From: Emydura subglobosa
Taxonomy: Eukaryota > Chordata > Testudines > Chelidae
Length of the DNA stretch: 64,000 bases
NCBI GenBank assembly: GCA_007922225.1
Contig: ML679970.1
Coordinates: 17,658,290-17,722,289 of the forward strand
Reading direction: 5' to 3'
The stretch's first letter is position 1. Each line of letters begins with the position of its first letter. Positions 33,321 through 45,320 of the stretch are shown here, piece by piece. Position numbers and translations under genes: made by a program. The notes beneath the pieces are model-generated. The model ran no database searches. It worked only from the letters and a program-made list of their open reading frames with translations, and was not told the DNA's origin.

Positions 33321-36110
33321 TTCAATGATTAATAAGTATTTCTTATGGGTCAGTGAAATGAGTTCAAATTGTCTGTTGTGTATGCTTATTGCTAGATCTT
33401 AGTTCCAATAATCTATTTTCCCATCTATTTCTGTTTAAGGAATGTAAGCAAAGAGATTGCAATTAGCTCAAAATTGATCATACAAATTATTTGCAATCTC
33501 CATTTATCTATGGATCATGTTAATTATAGAGCTGTGTGGCTTACTTTTGATAGGTCACATGAATCGCATGGTATTGTTTCGGTGCTCTGGTTACATGGGT
33601 TTTGTACAGTAAACCCTCATGGAAAGAAAACTAAAAATTCTCTTTTTGTGAGAATTGAGCCAGCTTAAAGTATTCTTTCCTTGAGGGCCCCTATTAGTAC
33701 CATGCCACTGCAAGAATCTTGAATGCAAAACTGGCTCAAATGTGGCTGAAACAAATTCCTTAAAGAATTAAAACAAATATTTAACACATTTTGTAAATAG
33801 AATTTCCCACAGAGCCACCCATGTTACACAATGTACATTGATGTGTAAAGCTAATCCATATTTCAGAATGCTTAGTGTGATGTTCTTGGGCCCACTCACA
33901 TTTCAGCTGTTTCTTTGGGGTGGAGCTAATGCCCCTGCCATTCTCCCAGATCTGCCTTTCTTAGGCCTTGTCTGCATGGGAATTCACAGGGAAGTTAGTG
34001 TGAAATAGCTAGGGTATGAGTTCAAAGCACACCAGCTATTCTGCACTCCCCGTTTGGACTGAGGGCATGCCTATATTCCAGGTGCTATAGCTACAGCACT
34101 ACAGCTGTAAGTCAGGGCAGGCAGGGGAGTTGTGGTATCTTGGAATATGGAACAGATGCAGGCAGGGTAGTGGTTGCCTGGCCAATACAGGGTGGTGGCA
34201 CAGGGGGCAGGCACAGGAGACATACAGATACAAGCAAGGGGCAGTGGTGGCCTGGTTGAAACCATACATATGAAACCAACCCCAGTAACCCTCCAAAACA
34301 TCAAAAATATGCATAGCCACTAAAAATTGTCATGTGGAAAAGTCCCACAAGCATCTTTCTTATACCACGGTGAATTGATGCTATCAGATATCTCTGCGAC
34401 ATATCGCAAGTGATTTTGTCTGAAGGCTATTAGTGCATTGTAAGCAAAATCAAATCAAAATCCTATTGCAGGGCAGCAGGCTGGTCCCAAAATGGTATTA
34501 AGTCAGCCTGAATCCAAGGAGAGTATAAGGAGTTAGAGGTTAAGTGTAGAAAGAGGTTGATCTTCAGCCTGGAAACCACTGCTATAGGTTAGACTAAGGA
34601 AAGAATGATGTGGGACTCCTCTGATCATGTTTTGCCTCCCTCTGTATCAAGAATTTGATGCTTCCCAATGGGCTTGGGGAAAACAGCCTCCTCTTTATGC
34701 AAGAACTTGAAACAGAAGATCCGCAGAAGCCCTTCTCCACAAATCCCCAAAGAGCCAAACTTCTGTAAAATGTATTGTTCATTGCTTTCAGGGAAAGTGT
34801 TGTGTTGTGAAGATTATGCTGGAAGGAAGCGTTCTAGAATCACCTCATCAATATTTCATGACTCTGTCCTTACAAAGATTTTGTGATCATTAAAATCACT
34901 GTTGTTTGTTAGTGTTCGCAAATGGGGGGGGGGGGGGGGGGGGAGAAGTTCTTGAGGGGAAATTAAAAGACATGGCAGATACAAGCAGAGCAATGGTGGC
35001 CTGGCACTGACATGGGGCAGATGCAGGCAGGGCAGTGGCATTGTTGAATCTCTTAGATCAGTCATTCTGTCAGCGAGATGCTGGCACAGTGTGCAAACAG
35101 GCTTCTGTATAGGAAGACAAAATACCTGCAATATAATAAAACAGGCTTTTTTTTACATCGCTTGTCCAAAGGCTTCTGACCCCATCTGCAAAATCCATAT
35201 AACCACACACCACCTCCCCATTTTAAATGGGATGGATTTCATTCTTCTCTTAGTTTTGTAGCAGACCCTGTGCTCTCTCACACCTGCTCTGGGTAAACCT
35301 TATTTCACAGCTTAAGCTACTTGTCCTAACAAGGGTGGATGTATGAAGGTCTTGGATGTTTCTAGGGGTGCTCATGTGTGTATCAGCCCCCAGCATTGTC
35401 TGCCAGCGCCAGGCCACTGGCGAGCAGTGATGATGTCTTTTCAGGGTATGGCATGCAGGTGGATTCACTGAGTTGGGTTTGGATGCCCTGCAAGCCAGAG
35501 TTGTGTCTGGAGCTTTCAGCTTCTGGGCTAGATCTGGTCAGAAAATGAAATTTCCATCCCCTGGTGAATTCTGATATTTTGACTTTCCATTTCAGCCCAG
35601 ACTCAGGAAGAGACGTCAAAAAAGCCAAAGATATTTCACAGAATGAAAAGTTCAGAAACATTTTGAATTGGAAATGTCAAAGTGAAATATTTCTTCCACG
35701 TCGAAAAGAAATGGTTTTTAATCATTTTTGGAAAATTGAAAAAATTTGTAAAAATTGACCTTCTCCCTACAGCAAATATTGATTTTGACTATATCATAGT
35801 TTCTGATGGAAGAAGTTTGCATTGGAAAATTTTGACCAGCATGCCAAACCTTTATTGAGTGAAGCTCAGACTTTCTGAATAACTAGAGAAGAGCCCACAT
35901 TTCAGAAACAAATAAACACACACGCAAACCTTTGGGCAAATTTGGAAGTGGATCTGAACTTCGTGGCTCAAATTCATCTCAGCTATGGACCAACAATGTG
36001 CATGATGCTGTCTAAGACACAACATGAAAACAGCCTTTTCCCCAAGGAGCTTACTGTTTAATAGACAGAAATGATAACTCAGAAGCCAGAGGAAGCAAAT
36101 GGCTTAGTGT
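33321..36110. other. Mostly unassigned stretch, with MITE scraps and a minisatellite-like motif
   Basis: 33963-34115 contains a GGCCTTGTCTGCATGG word typical of Harbinger-like ends but no clear partner. Related GCAGATGCAGGCAGGGCAGTGG-like units occur at about 34145-34250 and 34975-35040. 35540-35830 is AT-rich with many GAAA and AAATTTT words. No supported exon. Confidence 0.4.
34924..34943. repeat. Poly-G (20 nt)
   Basis: An uninterrupted run of 20 G in AT-rich DNA. Confidence 0.95.
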
Positions 36111-36620
36111 AAGGCCCAGCAGGTCTCCCACCTGGGCCCATAGAGTTGCCAAACAGCAAACACCTCCACATCACCACCCAGTAGCAGCTGTGAGCATCTT
36201 GTGCTCCCCTAATCATGACCTGCTGTGGGCCCAGACCACAGGAAGTCCTGCATCAAAGGGTTCTACAGACAGCAGCCTCAGGGTGCCTGATTGGCTCCCT
36301 GCCCTATAATAACCCCCGGGGCATTCCAGGCAGGCAACAAGGCACTTTATTAGCTAGCTGCCTGCCACGACCACCCTGTAATCAATACTCTTGGTATTGA
36401 CCTGGGCTCTGACTTGGATCTTTACTCCCATTGGAACCCTGAAACAGCCACACACATCCTGATACTTGGTATTGACCCGTGGCTTGATTCCTGATCTGTC
36501 TCCAGCTCTGCCTCTCAGCCTGACTTTTGACCTTCATACTGACTCCAAACCCCAGTGGTTGTTTCGCCTATTGAGCTTCTGCTACTAGTCCTGCCTACGT
36601 TTGCCCAGGATCCTGTCACT
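36110..36620 (+). mobile_element. Possible LTR-like segment
   Basis: A TATA-like CCCTATAATAACCCCC (36301-36316) is followed by a region with repeated CTTGGTATTGACC (two copies near 36390 and 36466) and many CTGACT words. The composition resembles LTR/U5 regions of reptile retroelements. No partner LTR, primer site or target duplication was seen. Confidence 0.3.
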
Positions 36621-36624
36621 CAGA

Positions 36625-36995
36625 GCAAGTTTCCCAACTATGGTCTGTGAAGTACTTGCTGGTGATCCACAGAGAGCTAACTGGCCATGCGGTTTTGGCT
36701 CCTTCCTCTCAATCCAGCTAGTAGGTCTGTGGCATTAAAGAGCAGCTGGAAGTACATTAAATGTTTTCCTAATGCTACTTTTCCATATGGTTGCCACAGG
36801 GATGTGATGTGATTTGATTATGAAGGGCAGGTGATGCTTTTACTATATTTGTGCATAGGAGGGAAGGTGCCCACAAGACAATCTCCCTGTTGGGATATAG
36901 GGAGGTACTTGTGAATGGGATGAGGAGGTGTCTAAGAGATTCTCTCTCTATTAAAGAGAGGCTCACATTATGAAAAAGTTTGTGAATCTCTGAAT
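36625..36995. mobile_element. Decayed hAT MITE
   Basis: The left end AGTTTCCCAACTATGGTC and right end AAAAAGTTTGTGAATCTCTG are diverged inverted copies of a hAT-type terminus. The next word (TGATCCACAGAGAGCT) matches the expected subterminal part. The flanking 8 bp do not match, so one end may be lost. Confidence 0.5.
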
Positions 36996-37615
36996 CTTAG
37001 AATTCTGTTGTGGTTTATTGTTATAATTGTGTCCAGCTTATTTGTGCATCACCCCACACGGCTTGGCTATGGAGAAAGAGACTTTAAAAACCCCATTTTT
37101 ACCATATATTGTTGTTGTGTGATTATGGACACAGATTGAGAGACAAGGCTGCATGGTAACTGTTGACTATAACAGGATCACACCATGCTGTTAAGTCAGG
37201 TAGTTGAGTGGTGCTTATGGCGGTTGCGAAACACTTGATGATGGTAGCGGCTGTGGCTGTTTGTGATGTCACTGTTCTGTCAGGAGAGTAGTATATGTAA
37301 TAAAACAGAAGGGAATCCAAAGCAAAACTGCTTGTAAATTGAGTTTTAGCTGAGGGGCCCAGCCCAGAGCACATTTGGAAGGCTGGAGACATAGATGGTT
37401 AAAGAGGCAATAGAAGGCACTCTGCTTACCAAGGAAAAACTTCCCTTTTTAAAAAAATGATTTTTCCCAAGTATAGCATGAGGGTTTCCTGTTGCTTCTT
37501 TGTCATATTGCATGTGACTAGCTTTTTCTTACCTGTGGGGTGGTTTTTGGTGTGGGCTGGAGAAGCAAGTTTTTTTTCCCCCTCCCCTGCCCCCCCAAAC
37601 TAAAAATTGTGTTTA
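36996..37615. other. Unassigned noncoding stretch
   Basis: No supported gene or complete element. Confidence 0.4.
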
Positions 37616-37616
37616 A

Positions 37617-37634
37617 GCAGCAGCAGCAGCAGCA
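37617..37634. repeat. (CAG)n microsatellite
   Basis: About six CAG units in noncoding sequence. Confidence 0.9.
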
Positions 37635-37798
37635 ATTTTCAAAAGTGCGTAGCTCCCATTTTCAAAGTGGCTCAGACACTTCACAACCCTTAATAATTCC
37701 CATTAATTTTCAACAAGTCTTTGATTCCTAAATGCCCAAGTTGCTTTTGAAAATGAGACTTAGGCACTTAATTCACTTAGACACTTTTGAAAATTTTA
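37634..37798. mobile_element. Palindromic short element (GGAGTTAGGTGCCC family), copy 3
   Basis: AATTTTCAAAAGTGCGTAGC at the left and CTTAGACACTTTTGAAAATT at the right are inverted. The internal words CTTTTGAAAATGAGACTTAG and AGGCACTTA belong to the same family as 17453-17556. The spacer is longer, perhaps from a partial duplication. Confidence 0.5.
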
Positions 37799-38095
37799 CC
37801 TTTTGTAACGAAGACAATTGCGAAAGGTTATTTGTAGATTTTATTGGAAGATGTAGAACTGTCACAGTTTTGTGTTGGGGAAAAGAAATATCCAGCGCAT
37901 ACCTACAAAGATGCATACATCTGGCTGATTTTTATGTGCCACAGTACAAACGGGAAAATTTTCATTAAGCAGGGTTTAGTTATACCACATTTTTATGTAT
38001 ATAATGTAACATCTTTCACATCTGATGATCCCTAATGATTCGTTGAGTCTCATAACCCAGCTATGATCTGTATGTTTTTATGAATAATTTAACAA

Positions 38096-38226
38096 ATTGG
38101 TAAACACAAACAGGGTTGTTAAGTGACTTATTCAAGGACATACACCAATCTATTCAAGGCTGGACACGGAGCCCACAGTCCTGATTCCCTGTGCTTCTGC
38201 TCTGTCTGCTAAATACACTGCCTTCC
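38096..38226 (-). mobile_element. MIR-like SINE fragment
   Basis: On the minus strand it carries a tRNA-derived head-like word (GGAAGGCAGTGTATTTAGC) and the order of a MIR body down to a CORE-like region. It is heavily diverged. Confidence 0.5.
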
Positions 38227-38744
38227 AGAGCTGGAATAGAAGCAAGGGTATGTGTCTTCATGTCAGAGTTAACTTGGATAATTGGCAGCTGGGTCTGGGC
38301 CCTGGTGTGAGCAGTGACACTGCAAAGCCTCACTTGAGATACTGGGTCCTCACTATTGCTTCACTCCCAGGTGTGGTGATAGGTCTTCGGGGGTCATACC
38401 CTATTGTTCTTTGTGCTGTAGTAAGTTGAGCTGTTCTGCGATTTCTCCCCAGTAAATTGTGGGAGAACTTGTCTACCTTTCTGAGCACCTAGGGGGAGTT
38501 GTGGGAACGCGTTGGAGGACTATCAGCCCCTGGGTGGTTTAGTCTGCATCCTTACTACAAAGTGGGCAGGTTAATTGCCAATGTAAAAGCAGCAACCTAA
38601 CTCCAACCCACACTCCCAACCATGCCAGCTAGCCCAGTTTGAAAGCATTACTAAACTTGGATGAGAGGGTTTTATGTTGGATGGGAGGGTCTAGGGACAG
38701 CACCCAACTAATAGCTTGAGTTAACTTTGTAGTGAAGACACCCA
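38227..38744. other. Unassigned noncoding stretch
   Basis: No supported gene or complete element. Confidence 0.4.
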
Positions 38745-38747
38745 AAA

Positions 38748-39265
38748 GGTTTGTCTACACTGCAATGTAAGACTAGGGTTCAAACTCGGCTCAAGGCTAA
38801 TTCCCCTTCCGTCTACAAACAAATCATGCTAACCCAGGGCTCCACAGGAGTGGAGGGTCCAAGCCTAAGTCAAGCCAGGATTCAGGGTTCAAATCCTATT
38901 GCAGTGTAGACCGATCCCCACTGGACATGTGCTCTGGGTGTCCGCCAAATGTATCCCCCAGTTTGATGGGCCGACTTTCTTTGTCCTCTAGATAGTAAAG
39001 TTTTCCCACACTCACCATGAACAAAAGGCTAGAGCAGCTGCCACATGTTGGGACGGCAATAGGAAGTCTGGAATATGGGTGGCTGGACTCAGGCCTGCAT
39101 ACTGCAGTGCAGACACTGGAGCCTCAGGTTGGGACCCAGGGTTCCACAATTCCTAACCTGGATTTACAAATGAATGAAGATGCTTAAACTCCAGGTTAAC
39201 AAACCCAAGGTTTGCTAACCTGAGTTCTACTAACCCAGGGCTTGTGTTGTAGTGTAGACATACTC
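38748..39265. mobile_element. Harbinger-like element, about 0.5 kb, with internal copies of the end motif
   Basis: The left end is AGGTTTGTCTACACTGCAAT and the right end TTGTAGTGTAGACATACTC. The motif also occurs internally (GCAGTGTAGACCGATC at about 38900 and CTGCAGTGCAGACACTGG near 39102). Two related elements may have fused, or one may have inserted into another. Confidence 0.6.
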
Positions 39266-39304
39266 TTAGGGCCCCTAAGCCCAGTCTCCTGCCCAAGCCT
39301 GAAC

Positions 39305-39406
39305 ATCTACACTACAATTAAACAGCCCCATAGCTCAAGCCCTGCAAGACCAAGTCAGCTGACATGGGCCAGCTGTGGCTGTTCAATTGCAGTGTAGACA
39401 TATGCT
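39305..39406. mobile_element. Short Harbinger-like MITE (about 100 bp)
   Basis: ACATCTACACTACAATTAAA on the left and TTCAATTGCAGTGTAGACAT on the right are inverted ends of a 100-bp element that lies 40 bp after the preceding one. Confidence 0.65.
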
Positions 39407-39479
39407 AAGAGTCCTGAGTTCCATTTCCTCTTTTCTAACCACTAGCTCACACTGCCTCCCTCATAAAGTAATAACACTC

Positions 39480-39795
39480 CAGATGGAGAAATAGGTACAA
39501 GTTTAATTTCTATATTTCTGGAAACAACAAGGTTTTTTTCTCTTTCTTTGAGGCCGACAGAGTGAATTATGTCCACAATGAAAGGGTGGGGCAATTTTCT
39601 CTCACATATTCAGCATTTAAGGCTATTTAACAGATATCTTTTTTTACCACTTTCCTGAAGGAGCCGACTGAATATTCAGAATTCACTTTGTGTCACTCAA
39701 TTGTGATTGGTCAGATAAGCCACACTTGGTTTCTGTTGCTAATGGCACTTGTGACTGAAATTTGCTTTTTATGAATGTTGGTGCCAGTAAAATGT
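39480..39795. promoter_or_regulatory. Candidate conserved noncoding block
   Basis: Unique-looking AT-rich sequence without repeat signatures. It contains TATTCAGCATTTAAGG, GAGCCGACTGAATATTCAG and a CAATTGTGATTGGTCAG segment (CCAAT-box-like ATTGG). No coding frame. This is inference only. Confidence 0.2.
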
Positions 39796-40214
39796 TTGTA
39801 GATAGAATGGCCCCATTCCAGTGGAGATGCCCCTCAATGGTTTTGCATATTCACCCAGCTTTTGTCACAAATGAGCAGTGCTTTGCATAAGCCTTTCTCC
39901 CATGTGAGAGATGTCGTAAAGCATTAGAGCAAATACCCATTGGCTGAGCATATTCTGAGGACATGACGCTGTTCCCAGCATCCATACAGCAGCCAATCAG
40001 CACTTTGTTTCCTAAACACCAATTGCAGCACAAAACAGCAATAATAGAGAGATTAGAATGTTTTCCGAATGCCTGGACTGGCCAGCTATGGTTTATATAA
40101 CACACCTGACAATGCTACTTAACGCTGGTACTACAGGCTCCCTTTTACAGCTGTCAAACGAGAGTGCCTTTTCTTGGAAACTAGGCTGGGCCCCTTGCTT
40201 CAGATAGGAGAAAG

Positions 40215-40415
40215 GATGCTTGACTGGTTAAAGAGCTGGATGAGGAGTCAGGAATCCTGAGCTTTTTCCTGGCTCTGCAACTGACTCACTGTTGGTCAAG
40301 CCAGATGTAACCTCTTTGTGCCTGTTTCCCATGCTGTAAAATGGGGCTATATTTCTCTTTATTAATCTTTGTGAGACGCTCCGGTGCCATGGTGATGAGT
40401 GCCTCAGTAATTCCT
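40215..40415 (+). mobile_element. MIR-like CORE-SINE
   Basis: In order: the tRNA-derived part (GGTTAAAGAGCTGG near 40226), GAGTCAGGAATCCTGAGC, CTCTGCAACTGACTCACTG, and CTGTTTCCCATGCTGTAAAA followed by TGGGGCTATA. The CORE and 3' regions are recognisable but diverged. Confidence 0.65.
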
Positions 40416-41417
40416 ATGAGTAAGCCAAGTGGAACCTTTGGAAACTGAAATCAGCTCATCGCAGTCCCCTCCGAGTGTAGTTTTTTTTCTGTAGAAAAGC
40501 TTTTCTAGGTTCCTCATAATCAAAACTGCTCTACTGCTAACATGTGCAGGGAATACATCAAAGAGCACATAAAATAGTGCAATATTTTTTAGCTCCTTAC
40601 ATAGCAGGCGTGGGGGAAGGGACTTATTTAGTTTGATTTTAAAACCTTTTGCTGCTAAAGATCCAAAATATGAATGCAAATGTTCCTGGTGATGACATTT
40701 GGAAATCCAGTGCAACTTCTTTCGATTTTACCCTGAGGGTTCATTGCTATGTGTTTTGATTAGGTACGCTGAGCAACCACAAAATCCTTCTGCGCTGGGC
40801 GAAAGTCTGGTTGAATTATTCTGCACTCATGATGAATTTCTATCTTCCCTCCCCCACCCTTCTTTTTTTATTATTGTCCAAGCAAAATGAATTTAAACAG
40901 GCAAATCAGCAGACATTAAACCCAGATGGCTCAGCGTGTTTTTCTTCCTAGGAAATATTGGATGGTAATGATGGTGGTTCTGTTTGTCCTGGGTTGTTAG
41001 GATGAGCCGTCAAGCTCCGTGGATAGAATCACTTTAGCCACGGCATGAAATACATGGTGTTTTTACAGGGACAAGGAATGCCACAACTGTTCTTCATAGC
41101 TATCCCATCACTTCGTTTGAACGTTAAAAGGGCAATTTTAATGCCTCCATCTCTGACCAAAGAACTCCAGGATCAATGCTTCCTGTCATTTGCAAGAATT
41201 CTGATATGTAACCAGGGCTTTCTTCTCCCTCATCTCCAGAGTGCTGCAATGGAGTTACTCATGTGCCTTTCTACCCAAAGATGTAAAGTCATGCAAAGAT
41301 ATTTCACAGCCATTTTGAGCCACTAAATCTGGTTCTCACACGTTGTCCCAGTGATATGACTGGGCAGATCCAAGGGTTAGGGATTTCCGGTTCTGTTTGA
41401 CAGCCAGTGTGTGACAG
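40416..41417. other. Unassigned noncoding stretch
   Basis: No supported gene or complete repeat. Confidence 0.45.
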
Positions 41418-41499
41418 ATGCTCAGTTGATGTGAATTGGTGCAACTCCATTGGCAGCAGTGGAGCTATGCTGGCTTACACGAGCTGAGATTCTGGCCCT
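41418..41499. mobile_element. Short palindromic element (TGTAAATCAG family), copy 2
   Basis: CAGTTGATGTGAATTGG on the left and GGCTTACACGAGCTGAGA with TTCTGGCCC on the right fold back, with GCAACTCCATTGG and CAGTGGAGC forming the inner arms. Confidence 0.55.
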
Positions 41500-41869
41500 G
41501 TGGATTCAGTGCAGGTGAAAAGTTCTAGACAGACAGCCCTGGAGACTGAAGTCCACTATTCAACCACAGAAGGAGCGCAGCATAGCAGACTATGCACACA
41601 CAGCCCTACCAGTGTGCATCTGCCATTACCCGGAAGAAACAACTTTAGTAGTTGGGGGAGGGGCTTGTTTTCCATGGACCATTTGATCTTCAGCCTTTCT
41701 GCTGATACTGCCAACAAAGGAGCAATTATTGCCTAATTTGGTTCTAGTTTTAGTGATACAGACACTTTTTCATTGTAGATTCTTTCTGCATAATGATGCT
41801 AACTCATGACCTTTCCACATAGCTTAAAACTCATCCAGGCTGTCATCATCTTGCGCCCCAATTAATGCA

Positions 41870-42072
41870 GCATCCTTTTCTCTGGCCTTGACAAATGCAA
41901 TCTTGCCCCACTCCTATCCATTCAGAATGCTGCTACAAACATCATTCTGCCAGCCTCTTGCTTTGGCCAGGTCCCCCCTCTTTTTGAGTCATTCCACTGG
42001 CTCCCCATTCTCTGTCTTATCAAACATAAGCTGCTGCTTTTCACTTTCAAGACCCTTCACGGCCTACAGTGG
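41870..42072 (+). mobile_element. LINE relic, C-terminal ORF2 part (L2/CR1-type)
   Basis: In one plus frame it reads SIQNAATNIILPASC then LFESFHWLPILCLIKHKLLL and FKTLHGL. This is the pattern (QNAAA, HWLP, FK, ALHGLAP) found downstream of reverse transcriptase in many non-LTR elements. It is short, without the reverse transcriptase itself, and followed by other repeat-like sequence. Confidence 0.65.
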
Positions 42073-43370
42073 CATACTGTGGGTCTCCGGCGCCCAGGGG
42101 CCAAACCTGCTTCTCACACCTACCCCCACGCAGGGCAGGAGGGGCGCCGGCTTTCAACCGTGCGTATAGCTGTTTCTGTCATTTCACACTGACTCAACAG
42201 ACATTCTAGGCTTCTGAGTGACACACAGCGTGACAATCCTGGAATCTTGTTATATAGATGATGATAATCCAATTAATTTTACCAAATCACTGAACACCCC
42301 TCCCTGGGTAACAAATTTTGTTTGTGGATGATCTGTGTTGGATCTGAGGTGGCAACCTGGCTCTATATCAATATCCTGAGCAGTCCAGCTTCTCTTTTTA
42401 TTGTGTATTTGTGGGGCTGTGAGGGTAATTACATTAAAGATTGTGAGGTGCTCAGATTCTATGGTGATGGAGGCCAGATAAGTACCTAAAATGGATAGAA
42501 CGCATCTGGATGAGGGTTAGGGCCCTCCTGGTGCAGTTTGCACATTGTGGCATATTACATTAGTAAAAGAGGAAGTTTTTAGAGGAAATTCAATACTGCA
42601 CTTAAACATTTTTCATCATAACACCCACAAGCAATCCTGGAAAAGGCCCTCAAGCACAATTCCTCTGCCTGTGCCAGAAATGGATAATCTCCCAAACGTA
42701 CCAGTTTGATGGGAAATCTAAGGAGGGGAGAAAGAGAAAGATAAGATAAAAAAGAACACAAGAAAGTCTGCACTGCTGTTTCAGAAATGCTGATGGATCT
42801 CAAAAAATACTGCCTGTGATCCTATCTGGTAATGAACCACAGGATTATATTGTGTATTTTCTGCAACAAGGGCATTTGATAAGACTTAGCACCATGATGC
42901 CTGCTTGGCTCCAAAGAAAATGGGAAAGGAATCAGTTGTCTTCGATGAGCCAGTGGCAAATGGGTTTATCAATAGCTTTTGAAATCCCACAGGTAAAATA
43001 CAATGGATACTTCTTGGGGCTGAGGAATCTAAATTGTCTTCATATTAGTTTCACATCCAAGCTTTTAGTGTCATCTTGAGTAACAGAGTAGCTTTGTCAA
43101 AACCTTGATAGTGAAGGGTGCTAGGGAAGGAAAATATCAGCAATTCTGGAGATGGTGACATTTTAAATGTTTAAATAATCCCAATAGGTTCTTTAGATAC
43201 AGAGAAGAGAACTCCCGCCCTACCTGTCTCTAAATGGACACTCACCTCTCTAAATCTGGGATGTTGCTCCCTCAGGGAGAGAATCTCAGGAGGAGTGGGG
43301 AAGGCAGACAGCTGTCATCAATACAAGTTCCTCTGGTACATCTGTGCTGGAATATGAGACCTGTGGCTCG
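42073..43370. other. Unassigned noncoding stretch
   Basis: 42073-42160 holds a GC-rich scrap (GGCGCCCAGGGGCC) of unknown repeat type. No supported gene. Confidence 0.4.
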
Positions 43371-43374
43371 GCCA

Positions 43375-44255
43375 CAGTTGGCCCAGGTTAGCTGACTCAG
43401 GTTTGCAGGGCTCGAGCTTTCAGGCTAAAAATTGCTGTGTGGACATTGAGGCTTGGACTGGAACCCGGGCTCTGGGACACTCCCCCTACACAGCCCTGCA
43501 GCCTGAGCCTCAGGACTCAGAGTCAGCTGTCCCAGGCCAGTCACAGGGGTTTAACCCTCTCTGGCCAGGTAGCCAGTATGAGGCAGGCTACCACTGCATT
43601 GCTATTCCTAACCCTGCGAGGTGAGAGGGTGGCCATTAGGCCAGCGATTGTCACAGCTTCTTAAGTGTGTCTGCCAGATTAGCTGTTGTCATGGCAGCTG
43701 AGATGACTGGTGAGTGTCTAAAGAGAATGTGGCCACTGCCAGGGCTCACTTTTGGGCCAGAAAACAACCACCATGTGGCCCCACGAGCCCTCCTGTGGTT
43801 TGGGCCGTGCCATCAGCGTGGGCTGGCAACAGCAGATGCTCTGTCAGTTGTGGCAGCTGAAAATGAAATGGGAATGGACTTGCACTGCCCTGTATCCCAA
43901 TTCTGTGCGCCTTTCACCGCATTACCTTGACTGGACTGGCTCTTCTTGCTGAAGGCGCAGTGGGGGCAGCTACTCCAGAGCCCCACTGCGTACGTACCAG
44001 CAGGGAAACTCAGCAGCAGCAGGATTTCACTGGACCGCTTGGCAGCCAGCGCAGAGCGCTGAGGGGTGCTTCCAAAAGTGCCGGCAGGAAACAAGCACAT
44101 CTAGACCTGAGGGAAATTACAGTGCCCCCTCTAAGCTTTTGACCTAGAGTTTCCACTGGTTGAGAAGAGGCCCCGCCCAGTTGAGGCTGCTGCCATCTTG
44201 CTCTGTGATCATAGGACTGCTGCACAACAATTTTGTTTTTGTTTTCTTTTTTTAA
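43375..44255. other. GC-richer repeat-like stretch
   Basis: 43380-43520 resembles the interior of a turtle Harbinger-like MITE (CCCAGGTTAGCTGACTC, GCTGTGTGGACATTGAGG), but clean ends are not visible. The remainder has overlapping open frames in several phases caused by GC content. No domain was recognised. Confidence 0.4.
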
Positions 44256-44269
44256 ACAAACTTGTGACG

Positions 44270-45320
44270 GTTCTTGGGGTACCCAGGACTGAGACTCTCT
44301 ATGCTACCCTCTTGTCACCCTTGAGTGGGACACTTGATCATGCTTACCTGGGTATCAGGTCCCTGACATCACCAGTCTGTCAGCCACCCAAGCAATCTCC
44401 TCTGGCCTATGCCAGCCCTTATTTTGCCTTGCAGGTTACCAATAGGTATACCCCAGTCCCTTTGAGGTGTTCCTTTGTAGCATCCAGCCCCCTATCTGCT
44501 GAATCCCCACAGAAATACCAGGGCTGCTATTCCCAAGGGAACAGTACACACACCAGCTAGAATGATTTGACTCAGGATCAGCTCCTTGTGTAATACCACA
44601 GCATTGAGATATCGTTTGATTTCACTATAAATATAAGTTTATTATCAGAGCTCAAGAAATAATGAGTGAGGATAATTGAACCAAAAGGTTACGTATGAAA
44701 CAAAATCATAACACCATTGCAAGAGAATAAATTTAACAGGCTAAAGAAGTTTATCTCACCCCAAATGTATTTGCAGTGTTTCAACCAGAGCAGGTTATGA
44801 TCCCATTTTCATGAATGTGAATTCACACTGCCCGATTATTTCTTAGATGCAGAATGACAGGTGTCTTCCTTGCCTTCTCCTTATATCCCCCAAAGCTCAT
44901 TGTTTGTACCCAGAATCCGGATAATCCCCTGTAGCTTATTCTCCAGTGTGCTGTCTCCCTGTTGATTTCTCATCCTCCCTTTGACTTTGTGTGTACCTGG
45001 GGCTTCCACTGTGTTGGCTTCCAGTGCCTAATTTACATGTGAGCAAGAGACAGATGCATACACATCTTTTGTCTGACAGAAAACTTTTTGTCACCTCTGG
45101 CTTGATACAGACTTTAGGACATATTTTCAGTATACACACATAGCTCCTTACATAGGATCTGTACATACATTTCACAACTACATTAATGACCACTGTGACT
45201 TTGGCTTTAATTTAAGACCACACATGATATTCTTTGGTGAACCAGAATGTACATATCCAGCTCAGGATGTTCTTATACCCCATTGCCAGTGGGTTTATAG
45301 GTCAGAGTACCATGCAGTTC
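44270..45320. mobile_element. LTR-like or unclassified 1-kb repeat unit
   Basis: It begins TGTGACGGTTCTTGGGGTAC and runs about 1 kb without genes to GGGTTTATAGGTCAGAGTAC. The sequence order resembles a long noncoding repeat recalled from turtle genomes. The 5' TG start and size would suit a solitary LTR, but a matching CA end with a flanking duplication could not be fixed. Confidence 0.4.
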
